From: MTP4 sp052056915
Lineage (GTDB): Archaea > Halobacteriota > Methanosarcinia > Methanosarcinales > Methanosarcinaceae
Direction: 5' to 3'
Assembly (NCBI RefSeq): GCF_052056915.1
Contig: NZ_CP195119.1
Location: 2,790,001 to 2,854,000, forward strand
DNA length: 64,000 bases
The notes under the pieces were generated by a model. It was given only the letters and a program-made list of their open reading frames with translations. It was not told the DNA's origin and did not search any database. Made by a program: the position numbers and the translations under genes. Below, in pieces: positions 17,981-26,920 of this stretch (its first letter is position 1; every line of letters starts with the position of its first letter).

Positions 17981-19285
17981 TTATTCTCTTCTAAGTAACC
18001 ACTTCCAGAGTGGGAGGTGCCTGATTCCTTCATTTTCTTTTTCAATATCTTTTGTAATCAGGACCAGTTCTTTAACTGCCGGGCCGAATGTCTTTGCAAA
18101 TCCAAGCAGGGCTTTTGTCTCAGCTTGTTCGGGCCTGTCTTTGTAGGATACGTTTATTGCGCAAAGGGAACCGTTTTCTCTTCTGATGACAAACTTGACT
18201 TCTCCCCTGCTGCCTTCCCAGTAAGATGGTTCATGCCCCTTGCGCTGAAGTTCCATGAACACAAGGTTTTCGGCAAGCTTCCTTTCAGACTCCGAGCTTA
18301 TGAAGCCCGCGGCATTCCTGAGTCCATTATCGATACAGTATATTTTTTTGTTTTTTCTCCCTCCGGCTTTTCCGGAAGGGTTGAAGTGCTGGGCCTCTAA
18401 AAGGAGCTTTGCCTGTTCGGCATAGTAGATATATTCTTTCAGGGTGGAAAAATCCAGCTTAAGAGACCTACCAATTTTCCTGTATGAGTAAGGTGCAGTG
18501 ACATTGGCCAGGAAGTGGTGGATAAGTTCCTGCAGTACCCTGGCATTTCTTACTTCATTCTGGAGGACAATGTCCCTGTACATGATACTGTCAAAGTATG
18601 CCAGCAGATGTTCGGTTTTGAGGTTTTCGTCCTTTTCAAGGGCAACCTGGGAAAAACCCCCTTCATGCAGGTAAACTTTCAGCAGGTTCATTATCCTGTA
18701 CTTGCTTTCTTCCAGAGCTTCCGGGTTTTTCAGGGACTCTTCAAGGGGAAACCCCCTGAAAAGAAGGTATTCGGAAAAGTCGAGGGGATATATGGGGACT
18801 TTCCGGTAGCTTCCTCTTCCCATGAGGACTGAGAGTTTGCATTCAAATAACCGGGCCGAAGAGACCGAAAGGATGATCATGTACTCTCTTTTGCCTTGCA
18901 GCACCTGGATTTCTTCTTCCCATCCCTGAATGTTTTGAATTTCATCAAATATCAAGACGGTGCCTTTTTCGCTGCAAATGTCCCTTTTATACGTTTCCAG
19001 GACATTTCTCAGGGGATTTTCAAGAAAAGCAAACCTGGGGTTTTCAAAGTCAACAAAAAGGATTTTTTCCGGGGAGATTTTCTCCGTTTCTATCAGTTCC
19101 CTGATAGTCTGGTACAGCAGGGTCGTTTTCCCGGAATGCCTGATCCCGTCCAGCACAACGAGTTCCCCTCCTTCCAGAAACTCAATTATTTTTGTAACAT
19201 ACTTCTCTCTCTTGATACCCTTTTTAAATTCCCTGTTCGCCCACCAGGGGTTTGAATCGGTGAGAATTTCCACCAGTTCAGGCAT
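17981..19285 (-). CDS. AAA ATPase with DUF4143-type C-terminal domain
   Basis: The 434 residues carry Walker A GIRHSGKT at 47-54 and Walker B VLIFDEIQ at 109-116, followed by a sensor-like IILSVSSARL. The C-terminal half resembles DUF4143 (KIYCIDNGLRNAAG, LVFMELQRKGHEPSYW, EVKFVIRRE), a restriction-nuclease-like fold that is often inactive. This family is common and repeated in Methanosarcina genomes. Molecular role unknown. No operon partner; both flanks are AT-rich. Confidence 0.85.
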   Translation of the reverse strand: MPELVEILTDSNPWWANREFKKGIKREKYVTKIIEFLEGGELVVLDGIRHSGKTTLLYQTIRELIETEKISPEKILFVDFENPRFAFLENPLRNVLETYKRDICSEKGTVLIFDEIQNIQGWEEEIQVLQGKREYMIILSVSSARLFECKLSVLMGRGSYRKVPIYPLDFSEYLLFRGFPLEESLKNPEALEESKYRIMNLLKVYLHEGGFSQVALEKDENLKTEHLLAYFDSIMYRDIVLQNEVRNARVLQELIHHFLANVTAPYSYRKIGRSLKLDFSTLKEYIYYAEQAKLLLEAQHFNPSGKAGGRKNKKIYCIDNGLRNAAGFISSESERKLAENLVFMELQRKGHEPSYWEGSRGEVKFVIRRENGSLCAINVSYKDRPEQAETKALLGFAKTFGPAVKELVLITKDIEKENEGIRHLPLWKWLLRRE

Positions 19286-19542
19286 GATTTTTTTATTATG
19301 TCATAATTGTACATAAATTTGCTGTAAGAGGGGTTGTATTCATTATTTACGAGTGCAAAAAGAGGGTTGGATATTGCTGTGAATCGTTTTTCGCATTTTT
19401 CACTGCAGGTCCAGGTTTTATCCGATTAGCTGTAGTTTTGTTTGATAAAATCCACGAAATTTGATTGCTTTGTTACATTCTAAATCCAGCAAACGTGGGC
19501 AATAAAAACAGATTACTTATTCTCTCTGATAGTTCAGTCCGG

Positions 19543-20664
19543 TCAGTGCTCGCTGGTCAATATCCTTGCCATAAGTGACTTTTTCATGTCCACCGCGTCA
19601 TTCGGGCAGAGTTCCCGGCAGCAGTAACAGAGGATGCATTTTTCTTCGTTGATCCGGAAGCTTCCGTCTGTCAGCTTCTCCACAGCTTGCGGAGAGCAGT
19701 TAAGGTAGCAGGCCCCACAGCGGATACATTTTTCCTGATTGATCCGGGGCCGGATGGTGAAGAGTTTTCCGAAATGGCGGGTAAGGAAAGGGGGGGCTGT
19801 GCTGATCCCACCGCTCGAAGGTTTGAATTTCATTTTCACTTCTTTTAGCGGGGTTCCCACCACAAGAGGGCAGTGGTTCCCGAATCCTTTTTTGAGGGCT
19901 CCGGCGGTTGTGGGGATTTGAATGGGGTCAAAACCGATCATTTCTGCGGCTATGATGTCAAGGGCTACGCAGTCGGAGCTTGCCAGAACCACACCCGAGT
20001 TTACGGGCTTTCCATGGGAAGGGCCTTTTCCTTCCATCCCCAGGATTCCGTCCATAACTGCAAACCGGGGTTTAACGACTGAGTAAATGTCTGCAACAGC
20101 TTCCCCGAAAAGGTCCCGTTTGCCAAGGAAGTGTGCTTCTTTTCGTGTGTTCAGGGGAAGCGCCCCAAAAAAGTTCTTGACTGCTCCTGTATAATAGGTA
20201 AGTTCGTGAGTCTTGAGTTTCGGGAGGGAGATGACGACATCGGCTTCAAGGACCGGGTTTGCCAGGTAGAGTTCCGAGAACTGCAGAGGGTCCGGGACCT
20301 TCACCTTTGTAAAACCTGCGGTTTCAAAATTAACTATTTCGGCTCCGGATTTTAGGGCTGCTTCTTCGATCCCCGAGGCTTTCAGGGCTTTTGCAGTCGC
20401 CCCGGGCCTGGAGATTCCTGCTCCGTCTCCGACTACCGGAACTCCGCCTGCATCGCACACTAATTCGCACATGGAGGCTACCACTGTAGGGTGGGTAGTG
20501 ACAGCAGCTTCCGGGGGGCTTGCTGTAAGGATGTTCGGTTTCAGGAGCACCCGGTCTCCGGGGGAAATTATATCACCCAGCCCTCCCACGAGGTCTATAG
20601 CTTCAACTATGGCTTTTTTTGCATTGGAATAATCAGGGCAGCGGACTATGGAGACTTTACTCAT
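19543..20664 (-). CDS. DUF362 protein with two [4Fe-4S] sites
   Basis: The 373 residues comprise a DUF362 domain (about 1-280; LLKPNILTASPPEAAVTTHP, GDGAGISRPG, LPKLKTHELTYYTGAVKN) and a C-terminal ferredoxin domain with CIRCGACYLNCSP and CILCYCCRELCP. Likely an electron-transfer or cluster-dependent enzyme. No reaction is known for the family. Start ATG 20664 gives MSKVSIVRC, normal for the family. Transcribed alone. Confidence 0.85.
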   Translation of the reverse strand: MSKVSIVRCPDYSNAKKAIVEAIDLVGGLGDIISPGDRVLLKPNILTASPPEAAVTTHPTVVASMCELVCDAGGVPVVGDGAGISRPGATAKALKASGIEEAALKSGAEIVNFETAGFTKVKVPDPLQFSELYLANPVLEADVVISLPKLKTHELTYYTGAVKNFFGALPLNTRKEAHFLGKRDLFGEAVADIYSVVKPRFAVMDGILGMEGKGPSHGKPVNSGVVLASSDCVALDIIAAEMIGFDPIQIPTTAGALKKGFGNHCPLVVGTPLKEVKMKFKPSSGGISTAPPFLTRHFGKLFTIRPRINQEKCIRCGACYLNCSPQAVEKLTDGSFRINEEKCILCYCCRELCPNDAVDMKKSLMARILTSEH

Positions 20665-20724
20665 GTTTGCAAAAATTGATATTATTTATTTTTATGTTGT
20701 CTCCTCTACTTCAAAAACTTATTC

Positions 20725-20780
20725 TCAAAAGCTTGCCTTTAAAAGCTTGCCTTTAAAAACTTGCCTTTAAAAACTTACTT
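20725..20780. repeat. Short tandem repeat AAA(A/G)CTTGCCTTTA
   Basis: About four copies of a 15-16-bp word related to AAAAGCTTGCCTTTAA upstream of the DUF362 gene. Slippage-type repeat; no function apparent. Confidence 0.7.
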
Positions 20781-20847
20781 TTTCCGGTTATCCCCAAACC
20801 CATTTTATACGTCTTTATTGTTTTTCCCTGTTTTCTCTTGTTGTTTT

Positions 20848-21255
20848 TTACCTGTTTTTGACCCCCATCAAGGTATCTATTTCTTCGGCAATGTTTTCCA
20901 GTTCATCCAGAATTCTTTCGGAGTCTTTTCGCATTTCCTGGACAGCGGTTTTCAGGCTTCCTCCCCTCAGGTAGATCAGGCGCTTTTTTCTGTAGAGGAG
21001 GCCTGAATCATTGAGGTTTCGGAGGTGGTGGTTGACTCTGGATGTTTTTATTTCAAGGTCCGTGGCGAGGGATTCCGAGGAAACCATTTCATCGTTTGAA
21101 AGGTTTTCGAGCAGGCTGATTATTATCCTTGTAGCGGTTTTTTCTGTATCTCTGCCCGAGGAAAAGCCAAAGCTGTCGCAGAACCAGTGCAGGTCCTCTT
21201 CCAGGTTTTTTATGGGGGGTTTTTCTAGGTTTCTCAGGATAATCTGCTGAACCAT
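20848..21255 (-). CDS. ArsR-like winged-helix regulator divergent from groES
   Basis: 135 residues from ATG 21255. The central part has a winged helix (SSESLATDLEIKTSRVNHHLRNLNDSGL, then wing LLYRKKRLIYLRGG), with a C-terminal amphipathic helix suited to dimerisation. TATA-like TATATATACC at about 21280-21290 would start the mRNA within 10 nt of the ATG. Its head-to-head position with groES-groEL makes it a candidate regulator of the chaperonin genes; this is inference from position only. Confidence 0.7.
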   Translation of the reverse strand: MVQQIILRNLEKPPIKNLEEDLHWFCDSFGFSSGRDTEKTATRIIISLLENLSNDEMVSSESLATDLEIKTSRVNHHLRNLNDSGLLYRKKRLIYLRGGSLKTAVQEMRKDSERILDELENIAEEIDTLMGVKNR

Positions 21256-21352
21256 CAAAACAGTATTTGTGAACCTCTGGTATATATATTTTATTTATTT
21301 TTGTAGACATCATTTCGATTTTTTAAGAACCATTTTGATTTTCTCGATAATT

Positions 21353-21533
21353 TTTATATACATGTTTTGCGTTATATGCTGGGTAGTTGAGTGAACTGGG
21401 GCTCAATACGTTCATCAACGCAAACTGCTGGCTTTACACGTAGCCGGCGCTTTCTAAATATCCACTCTTGGAGCTATCCAATCAACACTCAGCTCTTATT
21501 GAGGTCACTTATGCATAAAGGAGGAACAAAATA
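21353..21533 (+). promoter_or_regulatory. Promoter and structured 5' leader of groES
   Basis: TATA box TTTATATA at 21353-21360 predicts a start near 21385 and a leader of about 150 nt, long for an archaeal mRNA. It contains three hairpins: TTGAG/CTCAA (21387-21406), GCTGGCT/AGCCGGC (21427-21448) and CTCAG..TGAG (about 21488-21503), then AAAGGAGGAA at 21518. Such a leader could control translation, for example by heat; not proven. Confidence 0.5.
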
Positions 21534-21812
21534 GTGATTATCAAACCTATTGGTGAACGCGTCTTGATAAAGCACCTGAAGAAGGAAGAAGTAACAAAAG
21601 GCGGGATCTATATCCCCGAATCCGCTCAGAGTGAAAAAAAGGAAGGAATTGTAGTTGCTGTGGGAACTCATAAAGACGGGAAGGAACTTCCTCTGGTAAT
21701 CGGTGACAGGGTGCTCTACGGTGGTTACCCGACTGACGAAGTTGAAATAGATGGGGAGAAGTGCCTCTTTGTTGACTTCAGGGATATCCTGGCTACAGTA
21801 GTGGAAGAGTGA
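21534..21812 (+). CDS. groES: Co-chaperonin GroES
   Basis: 92-residue lid protein for GroEL. MIIKPIGERVLIKHLKKEE at the N terminus, the mobile-loop region with KGGIYIPESAQ, and the closing VDFRDILATVVEE are family features. It starts with GTG at 21534, 8 nt after AAAGGAGG; no ATG is available nearby. It lies 220 bp before groEL; the interval has GGAGTTTCC-like repeats but no obvious terminator. Group I chaperonins in archaea are limited mainly to Methanosarcina and relatives and came from bacteria. Confidence 0.95.
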   Translation: MIIKPIGERVLIKHLKKEEVTKGGIYIPESAQSEKKEGIVVAVGTHKDGKELPLVIGDRVLYGGYPTDEVEIDGEKCLFVDFRDILATVVEE

Positions 21813-22032
21813 TCCCGGGGTTTTCGGAGTTTCCTGAGTTTCCTGGGTTTTCGGAGTTTTCGGAGTTTCCGGGGATCCAGGATGAAAACTGCTCTGAAGA
21901 GTTTAATTGAGACCAGACCTGAGGCTAAACTCGAAACCAGGTGCGAGACCCCGTATAACATCGGGCTGCCCTCTTACTTTCTCATAAATTCTATTAGGTC
22001 AAAACCAGATCACAAAATCCAGGTGAAAGAAA

Positions 22033-23643
22033 ATGGCTTCAAAGCAGATCATGTTTGACGAAAGTGCCAGAAAGGCGCTCTTAAACGGTGTTGACAAAGT
22101 TGCAAACACCGTCAAGATTACACTTGGGCCAAAGGGCCGCTATGTCGTGCTTGACAAGAGCTCAAAACCCGTAGTTACAAACGATGGGGTAACCATTGCC
22201 AAGGAAATCGAACTTCACGACAAGTTTGAAAACATGGGGGCCAAGCTTGTCAAGGAAGTAGCCTCCAGAACCCAGGACAACACCGGGGATGGGACTACCA
22301 CCGCTACTCTTCTTGCTCAGAGTATGATTCAGGAAGGCCTGAAAAATATCAGTGCCGGAGCAAACCCGATCGAGGTTAAGAAAGGGATTGAAATTGCCAC
22401 TGAAAAGGTTGTTGAACAGCTTAAAGGCAAGAGCGTGGAAGTTAAGGGCAAGGAAAACATCGTGCAGGTGGCCACGATTTCTGCCAACAACGATGAGGAA
22501 ATCGGGAATCTCATTGCGGACTCCATGGAGAAGGTGGGTTACAACGGGGTCATCACTGTGGAAGACTCCAAAACCATGGAAACAAGCCTTGAAGTTGTGG
22601 AAGGGATGCAGTTCGACCGCGGTTTTGTTTCTCCCTACATGGCCACTGACTCTGAAAAGATGGTCTGTGAATTTGAAAACGCCTATGTCATGATCACCGA
22701 CAAGAAGATCAGCAGCATGAAGCAGATCGTCCCTGTTCTCGAAAAGGTTGCTTCGGAAGGCCGTTCTCTCCTGCTAATCGCCGAGGATGTGGACGGGGAT
22801 GCCCAGGCTGCCCTGATCCTTAACATCGTCCGCGGAGCCCTGAATGTCTGTGCGGTCAAGGCTCCGGGCTTCGGGAACGAGCAGAAGGAAATGCTGGAGG
22901 ATATTGCCGCTCTTACCGGCGGGCAGGTTATCAGTGAGGAAAAAGGCATTAAACTGGAAGAATTCAGCGATTACATGCTCGGGTCTGCCCGGAAGATTGC
23001 GATCGACAACCAGAAGACCACAATTGTTGAGGGCAAAGGGGAAAGGGGCAGAATCGATGAGCGTGTCCGGGTTATTGAATCTCAGATCAACATAACGGAT
23101 TCCGATTACAAGAAAAACGAACTTAAGAAGCGCCTTGCCAAGCTCTGCGGAGGTGTTGCCGTAATCAAGGTGGGTGCAGCAACCGAAACCGAGTTGAAAG
23201 AGAAAAAAATGAGAATCGACGATGCTCTGAACGCCACAAAAGCCGCAGTTGAGGAAGGAGTAATCACTGGCGGGGGGGTAAGCCTATTCCGGGCAGCCGC
23301 CGGACTTGACTCCCTCGACCTTGAAGGCGACCGGCAGGTTGGTGTAAAAATCGTCCGCCGGGCCATTGAAGAACCGCTCCGCCAGATTGCCGCAAACGCA
23401 GGCAGAGAAGGCGCAGAAATAGTGGCAACAATCAGGGCTGAATCCGGTGAAAGCTTCGGGTACAACGCCAAGAAAGACGTATTTGAAGACCTCTTTGAAG
23501 CAGGTGTAATTGACCCGACCAAGGTTGTCCGCAGCGGGCTCCAGAACGCAGCTTCAATCGCAGGCATGATGCTCACAACCGAAGCCCTCGTAACAGAGTT
23601 CGATGATGAAAAGGATGAAAGGACCGCAGCAATCATAATCTGA
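22033..23643 (+). CDS. groEL: Group I chaperonin GroEL
   Basis: ATP-driven folding ring, 536 residues. N-terminal equatorial signature (NTVKITLGPKGRYVVLDK), ATP site DGTTTATLLAQ at about 86-96, apical and intermediate domains complete, GGGVSLFRAA near 412-421. The C terminus ends DERTAAIII, without the Gly-Gly-Met tail of bacterial GroEL, as in other Methanosarcina copies. AGGTGAAAGAAA precedes the ATG. It works with the GroES encoded upstream, besides the archaeal thermosome expected elsewhere in the genome. Confidence 0.97.
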   Translation: MASKQIMFDESARKALLNGVDKVANTVKITLGPKGRYVVLDKSSKPVVTNDGVTIAKEIELHDKFENMGAKLVKEVASRTQDNTGDGTTTATLLAQSMIQEGLKNISAGANPIEVKKGIEIATEKVVEQLKGKSVEVKGKENIVQVATISANNDEEIGNLIADSMEKVGYNGVITVEDSKTMETSLEVVEGMQFDRGFVSPYMATDSEKMVCEFENAYVMITDKKISSMKQIVPVLEKVASEGRSLLLIAEDVDGDAQAALILNIVRGALNVCAVKAPGFGNEQKEMLEDIAALTGGQVISEEKGIKLEEFSDYMLGSARKIAIDNQKTTIVEGKGERGRIDERVRVIESQINITDSDYKKNELKKRLAKLCGGVAVIKVGAATETELKEKKMRIDDALNATKAAVEEGVITGGGVSLFRAAAGLDSLDLEGDRQVGVKIVRRAIEEPLRQIAANAGREGAEIVATIRAESGESFGYNAKKDVFEDLFEAGVIDPTKVVRSGLQNAASIAGMMLTTEALVTEFDDEKDERTAAIII

Positions 23644-23762
23644 TAGTAGCTTTCTTCTCTCCTTTTCTTCCTCTTTTCCTTTTTTTCGTTCTTTTTTCCT
23701 TTCTCTTTTTTCGTTCTCTTTCTCTTCCTCTTTTTCCTTTCCCCTTTCCCTTTTTCATCCCC
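23644..23762 (+). terminator. C/T-rich terminator after groEL
   Basis: About 110 bases of almost pure C/T with TTTTTTCG and CTTTTTTCC runs start right after the groEL stop codon. Confidence 0.45.
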
Positions 23763-23942
23763 TATGTGTTCTCAGCGCATGATTTCCCTTTTTTCTATCT
23801 TTCACTTCTCCATCACAATACTTTTGTAAGATCATATTTTATCTCTTATTCATTATATGATTACAATATCCTGAATACTGCAATCTTCGGGATTTCCCAC
23901 CTGTCATGGGGATTTCTTCTTATTGAAAAGGTGAAGACAATT

Positions 23943-24776
23943 ATGCTTGAAATCTATTGTGATTCTTCCTACAATGAAAATGAAGACTCCTATATCGGCT
24001 GCACGGTTCTCAGAGGCGGCAGGCAGATCCACCAATCAACCACAAAGGTTCCCGCAAGCCCTGAAAATAACCTTGAATGTGAGCTTGCAGCTCTGGATTT
24101 TGCCCTATCTCTTGCAAGAGTTTTTTATGGGGATGATAAAGAAGTCTTCATCTACAACGATTCTACGGAGGCAGTAAGGGCTTTTCAGGCTAAAAGGGTT
24201 GAAATCGAAAAGGAATTCCCTGTTTCCGGGTTAAGCCTAAATTTTGAATATATTCCCCGGGAAAAGGTCCACCAGGCAACGGCAGATAGCCTCTCCAAAA
24301 AGTTTCCCGTATTTTCCCTGGACGTCCCATCCTTCGAGGTCCAATCTTTTTCGAGGCGGGAAGATATCCTTTCCGACATTGCTCAAAACGAGCGCAGCGT
24401 TTTCTACCTGGAGAAGGTGCCGGAAGAATCAACGAATAAGAAGACCTGCTACAGGCTGGTCATCCGTTCCTTTAAAATGATTCTTTCCGATGACAGGCTT
24501 TATCCGATAAAAAAGGGTGGCCCGGGAACTCAGGTCCGGGCCGCCGAACAAATCCGGAAAGACCTCTCTAACCCTGAAATCCGCTCCGATCTTGAAGTAA
24601 AAGGGGTCAGGCTTGAAAATTCTTACTTCCTGCTTACGGACGAGACCTGGGGGCTCCGTGGGACGGACAACCAGGCACAGTCTATCCTGCCCATCACAGT
24701 CCCTCACAGGATCATCTGTGACGAGGTGGACCGGTCTCCCGAAAACCTCTTCATGAGGGCTGAACGCTTCAGCTAA
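23943..24776 (+). CDS. RNase H-like fold protein
   Basis: 277 residues from ATG 23943 (MLEIYCDSSYNENED), preceded by AAAGGTGAA; the longer open frame upstream is unsupported. The N-terminal 130 residues fit a type I RNase H fold: YCDSSY (D6), NLECELAALDFAL with Glu, FIYNDSTEAVRAF with Asp, and late TADSLSKK with Asp, the four acidic positions of the active site. The C-terminal 140 residues are of unknown type. It may act on RNA:DNA hybrids; no partner gene is visible. Confidence 0.7.
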   Translation: MLEIYCDSSYNENEDSYIGCTVLRGGRQIHQSTTKVPASPENNLECELAALDFALSLARVFYGDDKEVFIYNDSTEAVRAFQAKRVEIEKEFPVSGLSLNFEYIPREKVHQATADSLSKKFPVFSLDVPSFEVQSFSRREDILSDIAQNERSVFYLEKVPEESTNKKTCYRLVIRSFKMILSDDRLYPIKKGGPGTQVRAAEQIRKDLSNPEIRSDLEVKGVRLENSYFLLTDETWGLRGTDNQAQSILPITVPHRIICDEVDRSPENLFMRAERFS

Positions 24777-25009
24777 TTTCAATAGCCAGATTTATTTATT
24801 TATTTATTCATTTATTTATTTATTTATCTAGTTATTTATTTCCTGTCCAGTTAACCCGGCGGGACTTTATTGCCGTAAATGTATATATTAATGAAATCCC
24901 AAAATCCTATATCTAAAAATTCTGAACCCCAAAAACTGTGAACCCTAAAAACTCTATACTCTTTAACCCCAAAAACTCTATACTATATAACTCTAAACCC
25001 CGAGAACCC

Positions 25010-25693
25010 ATGAAACCCATAGATTACAAGTTGCAACTTTTGCTTACGGTCTTTATCAGTTCCCTGCTCCTGGGAAATCTCCTTGGGAGCAAGTTGATCA
25101 GTGTATTTGGCATTGTAACTTCAGTCGGCTTTTTCGGATTCCCTTTTACTTTCCTCATCACGGACATTGTGGAAGAGGTTAAAGGAAAAGAAGTCACCAG
25201 GGTTTTCGTGCATGCCGGATTCCTGGCCCTTTGCATCGCAGTGTTTTTTGTCTTTTTCAGTACAAATTTTCCACCTGCTGCCCAGTATATGAACAATGAA
25301 GCTTTCAACAATGTTTTTTCAAGTTCCCTGCGGCTGATAGTGGCAAGTCTTATGGCTTTTCTCATAGGCCAGTACCACGACCTCTGGGCTTTCAACTTCT
25401 GGAAGCAAAAGACAAACGGAAAGCATCTCTGGCTCAGGAACAACCTCTCAACGATCGTTTCCCAGTTAATCGATTCCCTGGTGTTCATGTTTGTCGCTTT
25501 CTACCACCAGACCCCGGAACTGGGCGCTGCCTTTGTTTTCTCCATGGCCCTGCCTTACTGGGTCCTTAAAGTTGTCTTTGCTCTGCTCGATACCCCCTTT
25601 GTGTACCTTGGGGTCAGGTGGCTTTCATCTGATGTTGAGGACAGTCTCTCGGATTCAGGGGATTCCAGGGGAACGAGAGTTTCCAACGGTTAA
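25010..25693 (+). CDS. Queuosine/archaeosine precursor transporter (YhhQ/VUT family)
   Basis: 227 residues from ATG 25010 (MKPIDYKLQ); a further ATG upstream lies in AACCCCAAAAACTCTATACT repeats. Five to six hydrophobic segments, with the family stretch FLITDIVEEVKGKEVTRVFV and late LIDSLVFMFVAF. The family imports 7-deazaguanine precursors for modified tRNA bases; in archaea preQ0 for archaeosine is plausible. The last 20 residues (DVEDSLSDSGDS) are hydrophilic and variable. Confidence 0.8.
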   Translation: MKPIDYKLQLLLTVFISSLLLGNLLGSKLISVFGIVTSVGFFGFPFTFLITDIVEEVKGKEVTRVFVHAGFLALCIAVFFVFFSTNFPPAAQYMNNEAFNNVFSSSLRLIVASLMAFLIGQYHDLWAFNFWKQKTNGKHLWLRNNLSTIVSQLIDSLVFMFVAFYHQTPELGAAFVFSMALPYWVLKVVFALLDTPFVYLGVRWLSSDVEDSLSDSGDSRGTRVSNG

Positions 25694-25736
25694 GGCTGTA
25701 AAGGGGGAACTTAGAACCGGGTCAAAAAAGAACCTG

Positions 25737-25800
25737 GTGAACTGTCCCTCCCTGCCTCCTTCGGAGCCGAGGAAGGGAACTTCCCACCTTCGGAGTTAAA
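25737..25800. repeat. Palindromic IS-end-like sequence, copy A
   Basis: GTGAACTGTCCCTCCCTGCC, a CTCCTTCGGAG-type stem, then GAGGAAGGGAACTTCCCACC and AGTTAAA. Closely matches 32926-32990 and resembles the ends of the IscB element (CAACTACCCCTCCCT at the left, GAGGAAGGGG at the right). Probably a solo end or miniature element left by IS200/IS605-type transposition. It lies just after the transporter gene. Confidence 0.65.
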
Positions 25801-25880
25801 AAATTCTCAGAATAAGCCGTTTAAGGCTCCCCAATATTTATAGGATTCCCACCTTATGTTATATTGGGGGTGCTTACACA

Positions 25881-26510
25881 GTGGTAAAAGAGCCTGAGAT
25901 TAAATCGGGGGGAGTAGAGGTGGCAGTTTATTCTGCGCAGAAAGAGGCGCCTGAAAAAGGCGCAAAAGGTCCGGAAATGGGTGGAGATAAACCGGAACCC
26001 CTGAAGCCAGGAGGGGAAGAGTTCTGCAAGTCCTGTCTTGATATGCCTGAAGAGCAGCGCAAATCCCTTATTCTGGAAATCCAACAGCTGACCGAAAAGA
26101 TCCTGAGGGCCCATGGACTGATCAAAAAGCTTGAAGACCTGCTTAAAGGGGAATGGTTCCTGAAACTCGGAAAATCCGGGTTTTCGAAAAAATTCGTAGC
26201 CGCAAAAAACGGGGAGGAGATTTTTGTGGGGCTTTACAGTTATTCCAACGGGACACCGATTCCTGATCCGAACCTTGTTTTACTTTCCCAGTATGGCTTC
26301 TGGTATCCCCAGCGGATTGAGGAGCAGTTTGATGAAACGGTCTGTTCTTTCTTTACGGGAGCTTACGGGGATTACGAGTACCTGAACGTTATTCCTGAAA
26401 ACGTGGTAAAATTCCAGGCTTTCCAGAGAGATTTTTCAAAAGTTCTCGAGGAGCACGGTTGGGACGGGCCGGACGTTGAAGTGATTGAAAAGATTATGCC
26501 CAAAGATTGA
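25881..26510 (+). CDS. Conserved protein of unknown function
   Basis: 209 residues starting at GTG 25881, preceded by GGGGGTG. The first 45 residues are charged and Pro/Gly-rich. There is a single CxxC (CKSC), then a helix (LILEIQQLTEKILRAHGLIKKL), then an alpha/beta domain with FVAAKNGEEIFVGLYSY, LSQYGFWYPQRI, FFTGAYGDYEYL. No family was recognised with confidence. Transcribed alone. Confidence 0.65.
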   Translation: MVKEPEIKSGGVEVAVYSAQKEAPEKGAKGPEMGGDKPEPLKPGGEEFCKSCLDMPEEQRKSLILEIQQLTEKILRAHGLIKKLEDLLKGEWFLKLGKSGFSKKFVAAKNGEEIFVGLYSYSNGTPIPDPNLVLLSQYGFWYPQRIEEQFDETVCSFFTGAYGDYEYLNVIPENVVKFQAFQRDFSKVLEEHGWDGPDVEVIEKIMPKD

Positions 26511-26920
26511 CCATTCTCAGGACTGATCGTTTTCAGGACTGGTCATTTTCAGGGCCGGATACTCTCAAGGAAGCTCATGCTCAGGAGATTATCATGCCAG
26601 AGGAATGGTCATACTCAGTGCCTGATTACAGGACCTGGTCATTTAACTTGTGCTGGAAGCTCTGATCTTTATTTTTTTCCTTTTTTCTTTCCCTCTTTTT
26701 GTATTTTGCCTGCAGGATCTTTTACCATTCAGGATATTTTGGCATCCGGGATTTTTTACCATTCTGAATGTTTTACCTTTAAGGTTATTTTTTCCTTTTT
26801 ACCTGCGGAACATAAATTGCCTATCCACAGAATATATAAATCTTGAGAACATACGCAAATTCAGATACATCAGTCGCTTTTACATATATCTCTCTTATAA
26901 TGCTTTTCAGAAGGTTTTCT
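26511..26920. other. Gene-free interval before aminotransferase
   Basis: Begins with degenerate copies of GGACTGGTCATTTTCAG (about 26515-26645), continues T-rich, and ends with a likely promoter (TTTACATATATCTC, about 26879-26892) for the aminotransferase. No gene seen. Confidence 0.6.
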
